Shown: positions 24,966-33,879, counted from the stretch's first letter. The stretch: 64,000 nucleotides of DNA from Heyndrickxia sporothermodurans (GCA_018333075.1 BORH01000012.1:1-64000); one strand, 5' to 3'. Numbers and translations: made by a program. Notes: generated by a model from the sequence alone, not told the origin.

Positions 24966-25127
24966 TTATGTCATTGAATTAGAGTTTATTTGCCATAGAG
25001 AAAAAGCTCCGATAACTGTTTTTGTATGGTTATTTGGCTTAAAAAAGGACAGACTACTCCCTTTGTATGCCAAACGATTACCAACTTTTGCACTTTTACC
25101 AAACAAAATTCTAAAAACAGTTATCAT
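24966..25127 (-). CDS. Leader peptide ORF of the cfr operon
   Basis: This 53-codon ORF starts at ATG 25127, with AGAGGTGA 7 bases upstream, and ends 38 bases before the attenuator stem. It begins MITVFRILFGKSAKV. Bases 25113-25125, which cover the start codon and codons 2-5, are a perfect 13-base complement of 25011-25023 inside the same ORF. Thr at position 3 would place a residue favoured for chloramphenicol- or linezolid-type stalling near the P site. The product shows no family. Its job is probably regulatory: a ribosome stalled early would free the downstream strand to prevent termination. The role is inferred from pairing, not from similarity to a known leader. Confidence 0.65.
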   Translation of the reverse strand: MITVFRILFGKSAKVGNRLAYKGSSLSFFKPNNHTKTVIGAFSLWQINSNSMT

Positions 25128-25199
25128 TGCTTTCACCTCTTTCCTGTCAATATTAGTATTAAGTACCATATCACAAAGATTCTCCTATGTAAAGTGTAA

Positions 25200-25542
25200 A
25201 ACATAAACAAATGTTTGACGTTAATGTAATTAACTAGATCTTAAATGGTGAATCAAAAAGATTGGAAAAGGTTAGTCTTTATAGCTATGGTCCTATGTGC
25301 TGCGCTAAAACTTGTTCCATAATAAAAAATAATATCTATTTTTCTTGTTGTATACTAACCTACAAACCTACCTGTTAGCTTAAGAAGGAAGGTTAGCTCC
25401 CACCTGGGTAAATATATTGTTAAAAAAACTTATTCTGACCGGTTTAGGGTAATATTAAGTTGTTCTATTAATAAATATTAGATATGGAATAATAGTATTT
25501 TACGAATTTTTGGGTACAACTTGTTCAAGTGAATTAAAGTAG
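25200..25542. other. Upstream region of the cfr leader, no gene seen
   Basis: AT-rich DNA that must contain the cfr operon promoter on the minus strand, though I cannot pick one with confidence. Fragments such as AAAACTTGTTCCATAATAA (25307) resemble the degenerate motif seen near the Tn7-like cargo. Confidence 0.35.
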
Positions 25543-25716
25543 TTCTCTAATATTTACAAATATGATTTGAATATAATAAAAAAATGGCCAGTAATAAGTA
25601 ACGGCGAGATTCTTTATATACATAGGTTGAATAAAGCCGAGGAGTGGTGGGGAGACCGGTTTCCCGACAGACTAGACTTATTCGTTCCGGATAGTGATAT
25701 TCTCAGGTTAGTTTAA
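25543..25716 (+). CDS. Short ORF or gene fragment, unknown
   Basis: An open frame without an ATG near its start (a TTG at about 25567) ends in a coherent-looking peptide: NGEILYIHRLNKAEEWWGD, then RFPDRLDLFVPDSDILRLV. Its GC content is higher than that of the flanks. No family is recognised. It is probably the 3' end of a lost gene. Confidence 0.3.
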   Translation, partial: FSNIYKYDLNIIKKWPVISNGEILYIHRLNKAEEWWGDRFPDRLDLFVPDSDILRLV

Positions 25717-25810
25717 TAAGGAAATGGGTATCGTTCTAAGGATAAAACTAAATCCTTAAGCTCATTAATGTCTTCCCTTTTCCACCTTTTTCTTTCAAAT
25801 GACCTGATTA

Positions 25811-26050
25811 TTATTTTGAAACAGACAGGATTGAATCTTTAACCTCTTCAATTGAACAGATTGCAGTTAAAGTTACTCGGTGTTTTGCTCCTTCAACTGT
25901 ACAAAAGCGTAATTCTAAATTTTCATTATCTAACTTCTTAGCTAAAACAATTGGAGTGCTGTCCATAAAGTCAAACTCATAAGTTCTTCCAAGATCAGAA
26001 ACAATTAACCCTTTAATAGAATTTATCCACCAAGTTAAAATAACACCATC
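25811..26050 (-). CDS. Small hypothetical protein (79 residues)
   Basis: The ATG at 26050 is directly preceded by GAAGAAGG, which is too close for a normal ribosome binding site. The product begins MVLFLTWWINSIKG, passes through LGRTYEFDFMD and ends in a folded-looking stretch (LELRFCTVEGAKHRV, CSIEEVKDSIL). A one-base indel in the A5 run at 26037-26041 would instead join it to an upstream frame, so it may be a decayed gene. No family is recognised. Confidence 0.4.
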   Translation of the reverse strand, partial: DGVILTWWINSIKGLIVSDLGRTYEFDFMDSTPIVLAKKLDNENLELRFCTVEGAKHRVTLTAICSIEEVKDSILSVSK

Positions 26051-26203
26051 CTTCTTCAGGAAAGTAACGATGGTAGTCTATAACGTAATCAATTTGATTA
26101 TGTTAACTGATTCTGTATATAGTATGCATAGTTTTAAAGTCTTTCTCTCTGTTAATTCCTTCTATGTAAATTATATGAATATAAAATAATAATTACATTT
26201 TAT

Positions 26204-26229
26204 TGAAACAAATGTAAAGGGATTCCGTA
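26204..26229 (+). promoter_or_regulatory. SigW-type promoter of the membrane gene at 26269
   Basis: TGAAAC, exactly 16 bases, then CGTA: the same -35, spacer and -10 as the sigW promoter at 3859. Transcription would start near 26236, after the upstream ATG at 26233, so translation should begin at 26269. Confidence 0.82.
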
Positions 26230-26268
26230 TATATGTGTAGAATACAACATGAAAGGTTGGATTTTTTT

Positions 26269-26847
26269 ATGATAGCCGATATAAAAGATGCTTTGTCATT
26301 TTTAGTAGATATTTTTAAGGGAGACTTACCTTTACGCGATTTATATTTGATTGGTCTAATTATGATTATTATGCCTATTGCAGAGTCTTTACGGGAAGCG
26401 AGACAGAAAAAGGCTTATACAAAATCAGTTCTTTTATTTTGTAAATGGATTCCTATCTCATTTTTAGTTATTTCCATTTACTTAACTGGATTTTATTTTA
26501 TTACTAATTTAGTTAATGATATCTTTTCTTCTCTAGACGTTTTTCATGATAGAAAAAGTTTACGATCAATTGCTGTTATGTCTTTAACTATGGCTAGTAT
26601 CTCTTCTTTAGTTATTTCTATTGGTAAATTAGATCATTTTTTTATAACCAATAAAATCATTTTCACTTTCATTGTTAACTCCTTACTAATAGCGATTGGA
26701 ATCCACTTTATTAACTTAACTTTGTATGAAACTATTAAAGTACCATTATGGAGTTACGGACTAATAGGTGTAGTCAATACTGTCTTTATTTGTTTCTTGT
26801 TGTGGGAACAAAATAAAGAATTGGAACAGCAGCGTAGCGTTATGTAA
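26269..26847 (+). CDS. Membrane protein of unknown function, probable SigW regulon member
   Basis: This 192-residue protein has about four or five hydrophobic helices (for example DLYLIGLIMIIMPIAES, ISFLVISIYLTGFYF, IIFTFIVNSLLIAIGI and YGLIGVVNTVFICFLLW) and a short charged cytoplasmic tail. I recognise no family. The ATG at 26269 is chosen because the consensus SigW promoter would start transcription downstream of the alternative ATG at 26233; its ribosome binding site GAAAGG is 12 bases away and weak. SigW genes commonly protect against membrane-active antimicrobials, so a role in envelope defence is plausible but unproven. Confidence 0.7.
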   Translation: MIADIKDALSFLVDIFKGDLPLRDLYLIGLIMIIMPIAESLREARQKKAYTKSVLLFCKWIPISFLVISIYLTGFYFITNLVNDIFSSLDVFHDRKSLRSIAVMSLTMASISSLVISIGKLDHFFITNKIIFTFIVNSLLIAIGIHFINLTLYETIKVPLWSYGLIGVVNTVFICFLLWEQNKELEQQRSVM

Positions 26848-27040
26848 ATAAAAAGGGCTTTCCAAATTGTTGGTTGAAATGGAGTATATGTATGTAAAAA
26901 TTCACAATATTGTTAGCGATTTGAATTTATTATCGTTAATGCATCGCATAGTTTTTTTGTAAAAAATCTCTGAATAGAGAATTAAAAATAAATAATCACA
27001 GAGAAATTATCAATACATAAGTAGCTAAAGGAGGGATATT

Positions 27041-28114
27041 ATGACGTATAACGAGGTTGTTAAAATCGGTAATGCATTTTTACTTCCATTAGTATCAGAG
27101 TTGTACGGGTTGGAAGGCTATGAAATCAGACTGGTTGATGCACATGCCGGAGGGCGGAATGTCGTTTATAACTGTGAGAAAGAGAATGCTGATGCAAAAA
27201 TACTCAGGATCGCTTTCTTAAAAGACAGAAGCAGGGAAGAATTGCTGGGCGAAGTTGAATATATTAGGTATTTATTCGAACATGGCGGCAGTGTCTCGGA
27301 TGTAGTCAGCTCCAGGAAGGGGAATCTGCTGGAAGAGATCACTCATAATAATCACACTTTTTTTATCTGCCTGTTTGAAAAGGCCAGAGGAAAAAAGTTT
27401 GTGGAAAATAATTATCGGTATCGGGAAGGAGTTCCTATTACCGAATATTATTATAACTGTGGTAAAGTCCTGGGAAAACTGCACCAATTGTCGAAAGAAT
27501 ATACTCCTGTCCATCGTAGGTATAGTTTTTTTGATAAATACAATCCCCAATATATCGATAAACTGATACCCAGCTCCTTATCTCTGCTTAAGGAGAAGTT
27601 AGTAGAGCTCCTAAAAACCTTAGAAGGATTGGACAGGAACCATGAGTCTTTTGGTATGATCCATTTTGATTACAATGATGGGAATTATATGATAGATTTT
27701 GATAACGGACAAATCACTGTATATGATTTCGATAATTCATGTTTCGGCTGGTATATGTATGACCTCGCAGATCTCTGGAGAAGCGGTGTGGGCTGGATAG
27801 CAGCAGCACCAGACGCGGGTAAACGCAAGAAGTTTATGGATGATTATTTTAAAACAGTCCTCGAGGGATACAGATCCGAGACTTGGATTGAAGATTCGAT
27901 GTTGGAGAAATTGCCCTTATTTATCAAAGTGACCCTCATGGAACAAATTGTTGATGCATTCGAGTGTATGCGGAACAATGGGGAAGAACCGGAATGTGAT
28001 GAGGAGTTGTCATACTGCATAAAATGCCTTGAAGACGATATTCCGTATATGGGATTTTTTCATGAAATTTACTCATGTGAAGAACCCTTTGAGTATGAAG
28101 AACGAAATATTTAG
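27041..28114 (+). CDS. Aminoglycoside phosphotransferase/homoserine kinase-like protein
   Basis: This 357-residue protein kinase-fold enzyme belongs to the APH family (related to B. subtilis YerI-type proteins). The catalytic loop is HFDYNDGN, with His208 and Asp210. The metal-binding Asp lies in VYDFDNSC near 229, and GRNVVYNC near 40 fits the nucleotide-binding strand. The substrate may be a small alcohol or amine; resistance to an aminoglycoside is not implied. It has a strong ribosome binding site, AAAGGAGGG. GC content is higher than in its neighbours, suggesting a recent arrival. Confidence 0.78.
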   Translation: MTYNEVVKIGNAFLLPLVSELYGLEGYEIRLVDAHAGGRNVVYNCEKENADAKILRIAFLKDRSREELLGEVEYIRYLFEHGGSVSDVVSSRKGNLLEEITHNNHTFFICLFEKARGKKFVENNYRYREGVPITEYYYNCGKVLGKLHQLSKEYTPVHRRYSFFDKYNPQYIDKLIPSSLSLLKEKLVELLKTLEGLDRNHESFGMIHFDYNDGNYMIDFDNGQITVYDFDNSCFGWYMYDLADLWRSGVGWIAAAPDAGKRKKFMDDYFKTVLEGYRSETWIEDSMLEKLPLFIKVTLMEQIVDAFECMRNNGEEPECDEELSYCIKCLEDDIPYMGFFHEIYSCEEPFEYEERNI

Positions 28115-28245
28115 ACTTTTGTTGCAGCATTTGATAATTTGATAAAGAGTTTAGCATCTACACCCTGGACTACCGCGGGATTTGCGAGCTTTTCCCCTTT
28201 GGTTATGATTTACGAATGGATGTTTTTAAACAAAATTGAGTCGCT

Positions 28246-28280
28246 AAAACGCATGACATTTTATAGTGTCATGCGTTTTT
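28246..28280. terminator. Bidirectional terminator
   Basis: AAAACGCATGACA pairs perfectly with TGTCATGCGTTTT across 8 bases, with A and T tracts on both sides. It separates the kinase gene from the convergent ydhG. Confidence 0.88.
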
Positions 28281-28297
28281 GGATAAGCCGTAATGTA

Positions 28298-28669
28298 TTA
28301 TTTTCGCCAAAAATTCGTATATTCTGCTTTGTCTTGAATATTAAATTCAATCATTTTCTCAAGCAATTCGTAATTTACCGGCTCATTCCATGGGATTCGA
28401 AACAAGCCTTTAGTAGCGCTGTAGCCAGCTTGCGCAATGTCATTGACAAAGTGCGCAATGCCAACTTCTTCAGGTGAAACGCTCAAATGATGTTTCGCTG
28501 TGGAAAAGCCGATGATAAATGTACCGTGATCGGAAAACATTGGCGTATTCCACTTGATTTGCGGTTCTAAATTTGGGAATTTATTAGCAACCCACTCCAG
28601 AATTTTCTCTGTTCGGTCGCGGTGGTCGGGATTATCAATACCTGCTAAATATTTTACAAATACGTCCAT
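28298..28669 (-). CDS. YdhG/DUF1801 family protein (frataxin-like fold)
   Basis: This 123-residue protein has the DUF1801 landmarks [37 protein letters not shown] and the ending [18 protein letters not shown]. subtilis YdhG (Fra) of this family delivers iron to cluster and haem assembly. The length is typical. It starts at ATG 28669 behind AAGGAGGAAG. A degenerate copy of its 3' coding part lies just upstream at 28706-28800. Confidence 0.85.
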   Translation of the reverse strand: MDVFVKYLAGIDNPDHRDRTEKILEWVANKFPNLEPQIKWNTPMFSDHGTFIIGFSTAKHHLSVSPEEVGIAHFVNDIAQAGYSATKGLFRIPWNEPVNYELLEKMIEFNIQDKAEYTNFWRK

Positions 28670-28705
28670 GTCTTCCTCCTTCGATAGTATGCAATTGCAT
28701 CAAAA

Positions 28706-28800
28706 ATTCGAATATCCTTATTCTTACTATTAAATTTAATTATTTTCTAAACCATTCGTAATTAACTGGTTAAACCCATTAAATTCGGAACAAGCGTGAG
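28706..28800 (-). pseudogene. Decayed duplicate of the ydhG 3' part
   Basis: About 90 bases align, same strand, with 28316-28410 in ydhG: ATTAAATT.AAT.ATTTTCT, AA.C.ATTCGTAATT, GG.T.A and ATTCGGAACAAGC. The copy has lost the reading frame. It points to a former tandem ydhG paralogue. Confidence 0.6.
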
Positions 28801-28934
28801 CATATATGAAATATTTAGATTTACATTCATATTTTGATAATATCCCAATTGATTACTTGGTACAATTATCTTGAGCTTAAAAGTAAGGTGCAGCATCTTT
28901 AAGAGTAAATAGAAACTGAAAGGGGAGGGTATTT

Positions 28935-29612
28935 ATGGATAAACAGACGTACGCAAGGTATCTGCTAACTCTTATAGACGAAGAAGTAGATTCTGAGGAA
29001 GGTGTCATTGAAGAGGATGCGCTGTTTGGATATTTCCAAATATTTATGCCCAGCGGAAAAGGGGTAGAAGCTACCTTTAAGCTACTTGATGACGGAGACC
29101 TTTATTTGCAGCGGATTGTACGGATATATGAGGTGCTGGATCCAGATGATTTTGGCGGAGAAACGGTACCAGGTTATTTTAATACTAAACAAAAAGAAGT
29201 ACCTGAAGATGTGTTGATCGTATATGGCTGGCAGTTTATTAAAGGGCTGAAGCAATTGCTGGACGAGCATGCTGAATTGGATGGTGTAGAGGAAGAGTCG
29301 GTATATCTGGCAGGAATTGAAGAAGTTCGACTCCTTCCTCCAGGAGAAATAGGTACCGTCCGAGATTCCTACGATCCAGGTGTTTATGAGGCGTTATTTG
29401 AAGTTATTCATGAGCATAAGAATTATGATGAACCTATTGAGATTCTGGATGAGGCTTATTACTCGATTACCTGCGACTACTGGATTTCCTATTATCTGCA
29501 ATGGCACCGATATGGACTTAAGGGTGATCCGTTCGCACCATATTTCGAGCTGTACATGCTTGGGTATTCAGCGATATTCTCAGGGCAGAAGCTGTATATT
29601 GGCGCCAGTTAA
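28935..29612 (+). CDS. Hypothetical acidic protein
   Basis: This 225-residue soluble protein, rich in Asp and Glu, begins MDKQTYARYLLTLIDEEVDS and ends with a hydrophobic aromatic stretch (FELYMLGYSAIF). No domain is recognised. Features such as EEVRLLPPGEIGTV and YDPGVYEALFEVI look well folded. The ribosome binding site GGGGAGGG is strong. GC content is above the local mean. It lies alone between decayed ydhG sequence and a frameshifted NADAR gene. Confidence 0.6.
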   Translation: MDKQTYARYLLTLIDEEVDSEEGVIEEDALFGYFQIFMPSGKGVEATFKLLDDGDLYLQRIVRIYEVLDPDDFGGETVPGYFNTKQKEVPEDVLIVYGWQFIKGLKQLLDEHAELDGVEEESVYLAGIEEVRLLPPGEIGTVRDSYDPGVYEALFEVIHEHKNYDEPIEILDEAYYSITCDYWISYYLQWHRYGLKGDPFAPYFELYMLGYSAIFSGQKLYIGAS

Positions 29613-29727
29613 GAGGGAGGACTAAGTGACCTATGACTATTATCGGCAGCCGAGGCATAATCATGTGTTGTTGTACATGGACCAATTAATAGGAATAAAC
29701 GATGATCATAGAATGGAGAGAGCGTAA

Positions 29728-30283
29728 ATGACAACAATACAGAATGTCGAAACATTAATTCGAGAATCCCAGCGTACCAATCTTAAAATATTTATTCTTT
29801 TGGGGCCATACTCCTAAAAATCGTGACATAGTCGATAAAGCATGCTTTAGTCAATGGTATCTAGCTGCTTTCATAGAGGATCATATTACTTACCAAACAG
29901 CTGAGCACTACATGATGGCGAAGAAGGCTGAATTATTTAAGGATATCGAAATACGTGATCAGATTATACAGTGTTCACATCCGAACCAAGCGAAGGCAAT
30001 GGGGCGTAAAGTGCGTAATTTTAATGAAAAAGTATGGAATGAGAATAAGATTGCTATTGTTCAGCAGGCAAATCTTTTAAAGTTTAGACAACATGCTGCG
30101 TTGAAGGAGTATCTTCTTCAAACATGTGATCGAATTCTCGTTGAAGCGAGTCCTTATGACAAAGTGTGGGGGATTGGAATGGCGCAGAATCACCCCCATG
30201 CAGAACAACCTGCTGGCTGGCGTGGAGAAAATTTATTAGGATTTGCCTTAATGGCAGTAAGGGAGCAGTTGAGAATGGAGTAA
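29728..30283 (+). pseudogene. NADAR (YbiA-like) family gene with a frameshift
   Basis: NADAR proteins act on riboflavin intermediates or ADP-ribose derivatives. The ATG at 29728 opens MTTIQNVETLIRESQRTNL; an extra A in the run 29785-29788 then shifts the frame. The other frame continues FFWGHTPKN, FSQWYLAAFIEDHITY, TAEHYMMAKKAELF, NPAQAK-type HPNQAKAMGRKV, VWGIGMAQNHPHAEQP and WRGENLLGFALM, all family motifs. An ATG at 29912 could yield only the last 123 residues, without the N-terminal active-site segment. A sequencing error at the A run is possible. Confidence 0.82.
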
Positions 30284-30412
30284 TGATCTTTGGTGTTGCT
30301 AATATATATAACTAAACTTTGATCATTTGTTTGATATAAATCTATAAATGGAAAGAGTAGAAAGAATCATAGGCTGGTTGAAAAGATTAATAGGAGCAGG
30401 AACTGTCCAATA

Positions 30413-30446
30413 TAAAAACGAAGGAGCTGTTGAGGCACGCTCCTTT
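30413..30446 (-). terminator. Terminator of the minus-strand gene at 30546
   Basis: Read on the minus strand, AAGGAGC pairs with GCTCCTT across 11 bases and is followed by CGTTTTT. It lies about 100 bases after the stop codon. Confidence 0.7.
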
Positions 30447-30545
30447 CGCATTATTCGTGGATATACCCGATGGGCTGAACCTTATCAGCAATCGCGAAGG
30501 TGAGTATATAGCTAGGTTTGCTCATTCACCCAGTTTGCTTTTTAG

Positions 30546-31622
30546 TTACAAATACATCCTTCGTGCCTCCTCAGCGAAGAATTCGATGACATTCTTATAC
30601 TCAGAAATATTAATATGGTTTTGCCTCATGATCTTCTGAATAAAGATGGAGTGTGTAAAGATATTATTGATAATTAATTCGCACCATAATGGAGTGTCCT
30701 TAAAGTAATCCACCAAATCGTGAATTTCATCAAACTTAAAATACAGGATATAACATACATAATTCTGGAGCAGCATATTGAAACAATGATCACGATAGGG
30801 GTTAGAACAATTTTCAGCGAGAAAGCCTCTCATGATACTGAATAACGATGTTTTATTTTCGAAGTACATATCTATCAAATAATCCACGTCATTGATCTGC
30901 CGCAATACATCCTCTAAACCTTCTTCAGGAGGCATCGACAGCTTGGGAGATTTACCCTCTATAGACCTTAATAGCTCCATCGTGAGGTTCTTGCAGGCAT
31001 GTATTTCATGTGGAGCAATGAATATTTGATCTCGATACTTTTCGAGATTCTCACTGTAGTAATCGTGATAAATAGAAAAATAATCCTCTATAGGGATATT
31101 AGTTTTCGTATGAATCAAATCTTGTCCCCTGAATGAAAAGGAGTAGAGGGTCTCTTCATTAACCGGGTGAGCATAAAGGTAGAAAAAGAAGAAAAAGTCT
31201 CTTAATTGATGTCTCTGTTCTTCATTCAATCTAGTAGAATCCGTCAATTGAGCTAACTGAAAAAAACAATAATTCTTCATAAAATCATTCATTGCATTGA
31301 ATGAATGGATTCTAGCAATGGACGTCGTCTTATTAATTGTAAATAGCAAATAATATAATATCTGTTCATCATATACATCCAGTTGTTCAAAAAATGCAGA
31401 GAGCACAGGCTTCCAGTCTGGGTTCATAGTGTAATTTGGATCTTTCGGCTGTAATTCATACACCCACTCAAGGAATGATCCATCCTCACGATCGACAAAG
31501 AATAATTCTGCACTGTCGTCTTCAGGAAGGCAGTATTCAAAGCAGTCCATTTGAACGGGCTGCATTTTCCTGTTGAATTTGATATTTAGATATTCATTAT
31601 AGAGTAATTGAAGTTTCATCAT
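30546..31622 (-). CDS. Hypothetical protein
   Basis: This 358-residue soluble protein, rich in Phe, Tyr, Asp and Glu, is probably all helical. No catalytic or DNA-binding motif is recognised. Clusters such as RDFFFFFYLYAHP and NYVCYILYFKFDEIHDLV are strongly aromatic. It starts at ATG 31622 (ATGATG pair). It is divergent from manR, followed by its own terminator, and has no operon partner. It could be an accessory or defence-type gene, but nothing in the sequence says so. Confidence 0.6.
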   Translation of the reverse strand: MMKLQLLYNEYLNIKFNRKMQPVQMDCFEYCLPEDDSAELFFVDREDGSFLEWVYELQPKDPNYTMNPDWKPVLSAFFEQLDVYDEQILYYLLFTINKTTSIARIHSFNAMNDFMKNYCFFQLAQLTDSTRLNEEQRHQLRDFFFFFYLYAHPVNEETLYSFSFRGQDLIHTKTNIPIEDYFSIYHDYYSENLEKYRDQIFIAPHEIHACKNLTMELLRSIEGKSPKLSMPPEEGLEDVLRQINDVDYLIDMYFENKTSLFSIMRGFLAENCSNPYRDHCFNMLLQNYVCYILYFKFDEIHDLVDYFKDTPLWCELIINNIFTHSIFIQKIMRQNHINISEYKNVIEFFAEEARRMYL

Positions 31623-31869
31623 TCATATCCTCGGTTCATAATAATGTTGTGGATTCATCATTAAAATTTTGTTTTATTTTACTGCCTTAACTTAGATGTC
31701 CACAAGACTAAACTAGCATCAATTTACTATAATAAGGTTAGTTCTATTATGTTTTGACAATAACACATAGTAAAAATAGCTGGAATACAAGAAATGAAAA
31801 TATATAATTTAAAGTGATACTCATTTCTAGGAAATAGCGTTAAATGGGGATAAGAAGCAGGTGGAATTG

Positions 31870-33798
31870 ATGAATACCAGACAAAAAGAAATTTTATTTC
31901 TATTACTATCCGAATCCGATGGACATGTATTGGTGCAAGAGCTTGCGAATCAGGTGAATTGTTCGGAGAAAACAATTCGGAATGATTTTAAAGTAATTGA
32001 AAATTATCTTGAGAATTATCCAGGTGCACACCTTGTTAGAAAACCAGGCTTAGGAGTGTACTTAAAGATTGAGGAACATGAAAAGGCAGATTTGTTTAAT
32101 AAGTTATATCGTGTGAATCAACGGACAAAGTATGAATCGGATGAAGAAAGGGTATTACAGATTACTTATAGCTTATTAATGAACGTCAAACCAGTTACAG
32201 CACAGGAGCTGGCTTCTCATTATTTTGTGAATCGGACGATGATTAAGAAGGATTTAAATATAATTGGAAAGTGGTTAAGTCGTTTTGATTTAACGATTAT
32301 ATCAAAACAGCGAGTAGGACTAGTTATTGAAGGAAGTGAAAAAGATAAACGAAAGGCATTAGCTAGATTATCTGATTTGATACGGAATTCGGAGCTTACA
32401 AATCAATTTATTAAAGAACAATTTTTATATCACGAAGTTGAATTTGTTTCGAATGAATTGAAATTGTTGCAAAAACGACATTCATTGTTTTTTACAGATG
32501 ATACATTGGAAAATTTAGTAATTCATACACTGCTTATGATACGAAGAGTAAAATTGAAACAGTCTATTTCAATTCCTGAAAAGGAAATTGAGATGATACG
32601 TAAAATGAAGGAATATGAATGGACATGGGAGTTTTTAAAACGATTAGATTTAGTTTTTGCTATTCATTTTCCAGAAGAAGAAATAATATATTTAACAGCT
32701 CACATTTTAGGTGGAAAGTTCCGTTATCAAGATGAGACTGAGTTTACAAAGAGTAGTCCAATTCTATCTAAGGTTGTAGAGCACTTAATTCAGCGAATGT
32801 CCCAGTTAAATGATATAGATTTCAGTAGAGATCCTGTTCTCATTGACGGGTTGAATATTCATTTGTATACAACATTGAATCGCTTGAACTATGACCTTTC
32901 AATATCAAATCCTATGCTTCATGATATAAAGAGAATGTATCCTTATATGTTTTATAAGGTAATTGAAGTGTTAGAAGAAATGAATGAGACTTTGACTGTG
33001 TGTATTCCAGAAGAAGAAGCTGCATACCTTACTTTACACTTTGAAGCATCTGTTGAAAGGTTACATCATCAAGAAAAATCAAAAAAGGTAGTTATTATTT
33101 GTCATATGGGAATCGGAATGTCACAGCTGTTACGAACAAAGATTGAGCGGAAGTTTCGTCATGTTTATGTGATGGATTGTATTGCAAAAGCTGATTTGGA
33201 GGAGTATGTACTGAAATATCCGGATGTAGAACTTATTATTTCGACCATTTCTCTTCCTGGGCTTACGATTCCTCACCTTGTTGTATCTCCATTGTTAAAT
33301 TGGACAGAAGAAAAGAAACTAGAAGAATTTATCACGAATGAACCAAATTCTAAAGAGAAAAAAGAATTTGTTATGTTAAATTACACTACCCCATTTTTAG
33401 TATTTTTACAACAAGAGATCAAACATCCGTATGAATTAATTGAAAAGCTAGCAACCGCTTTACATGGTAGAGGCTACGTGGAAAAAGAATATATAGAAAA
33501 TGCAATTATAAGAGAAAAGATGTCGACAACAACGATAGGAGGAGGAATTGCGATTCCTCATGGTAGCCCTAAGTTTATTAAGGAGTCAGCTATTGCCATT
33601 GCTACATTAAAGGAACCGCTTGATTGGGGATCAGAGAAAGTATCACTTGTATTTATGCTAGCCGTTAAAAGTGATGGACAAGAGATAACGAAGCAACTAT
33701 TTCGTGAACTATCTTTTATAAGTGAACAACCAGCCTTTATCCAAAAGCTTACGAAAGAAACCAATGTCATGAAATTTTTATCGTATTTGCAAGATTAA
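31870..33798 (+). CDS. manR: PRD-containing PTS-controlled activator, ManR-like
   Basis: This 642-residue transcription regulator is built as in B. subtilis ManR: an HTH_11 domain (about 5-60, VNCSEKTIRNDFKVIE), a second HTH (about 90-150), two PRDs whose histidines are phosphorylated by HPr and EII (about 190-400), an EIIB-like domain with Cys in CHMGIGMSQL (about 418), and a fructose-type EIIA domain with IPHGSPK (about 560). I prefer ATG 31870, preceded by AGGTGG, over GTG 31861. The adjacent EIIBCA gene is the likely target. Mannose or fructose specificity is inferred. Confidence 0.85.
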   Translation: MNTRQKEILFLLLSESDGHVLVQELANQVNCSEKTIRNDFKVIENYLENYPGAHLVRKPGLGVYLKIEEHEKADLFNKLYRVNQRTKYESDEERVLQITYSLLMNVKPVTAQELASHYFVNRTMIKKDLNIIGKWLSRFDLTIISKQRVGLVIEGSEKDKRKALARLSDLIRNSELTNQFIKEQFLYHEVEFVSNELKLLQKRHSLFFTDDTLENLVIHTLLMIRRVKLKQSISIPEKEIEMIRKMKEYEWTWEFLKRLDLVFAIHFPEEEIIYLTAHILGGKFRYQDETEFTKSSPILSKVVEHLIQRMSQLNDIDFSRDPVLIDGLNIHLYTTLNRLNYDLSISNPMLHDIKRMYPYMFYKVIEVLEEMNETLTVCIPEEEAAYLTLHFEASVERLHHQEKSKKVVIICHMGIGMSQLLRTKIERKFRHVYVMDCIAKADLEEYVLKYPDVELIISTISLPGLTIPHLVVSPLLNWTEEKKLEEFITNEPNSKEKKEFVMLNYTTPFLVFLQQEIKHPYELIEKLATALHGRGYVEKEYIENAIIREKMSTTTIGGGIAIPHGSPKFIKESAIAIATLKEPLDWGSEKVSLVFMLAVKSDGQEITKQLFRELSFISEQPAFIQKLTKETNVMKFLSYLQD

Positions 33799-33800
33799 CC

Positions 33801-33830
33801 AAAAGTGGGGTTCTACCTCACTTTTTTGTC
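33801..33830 (+). terminator. manR terminator
   Basis: AAAGTGGGGT pairs with ACCTCACTTT (one GT pair) around TCT, followed by six T. Confidence 0.8.
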
Positions 33831-33879
33831 TTTTAGGAAATTATAAATTATTCGCTTGTGAATAACTTTCCTATGGGGG

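Noticed and set aside
27041-28114. Calling the APH-like kinase an aminoglycoside resistance gene
   Set aside because: The kinase motifs are shared by homoserine, choline and other kinases; nothing specific to a resistance enzyme was recognised.
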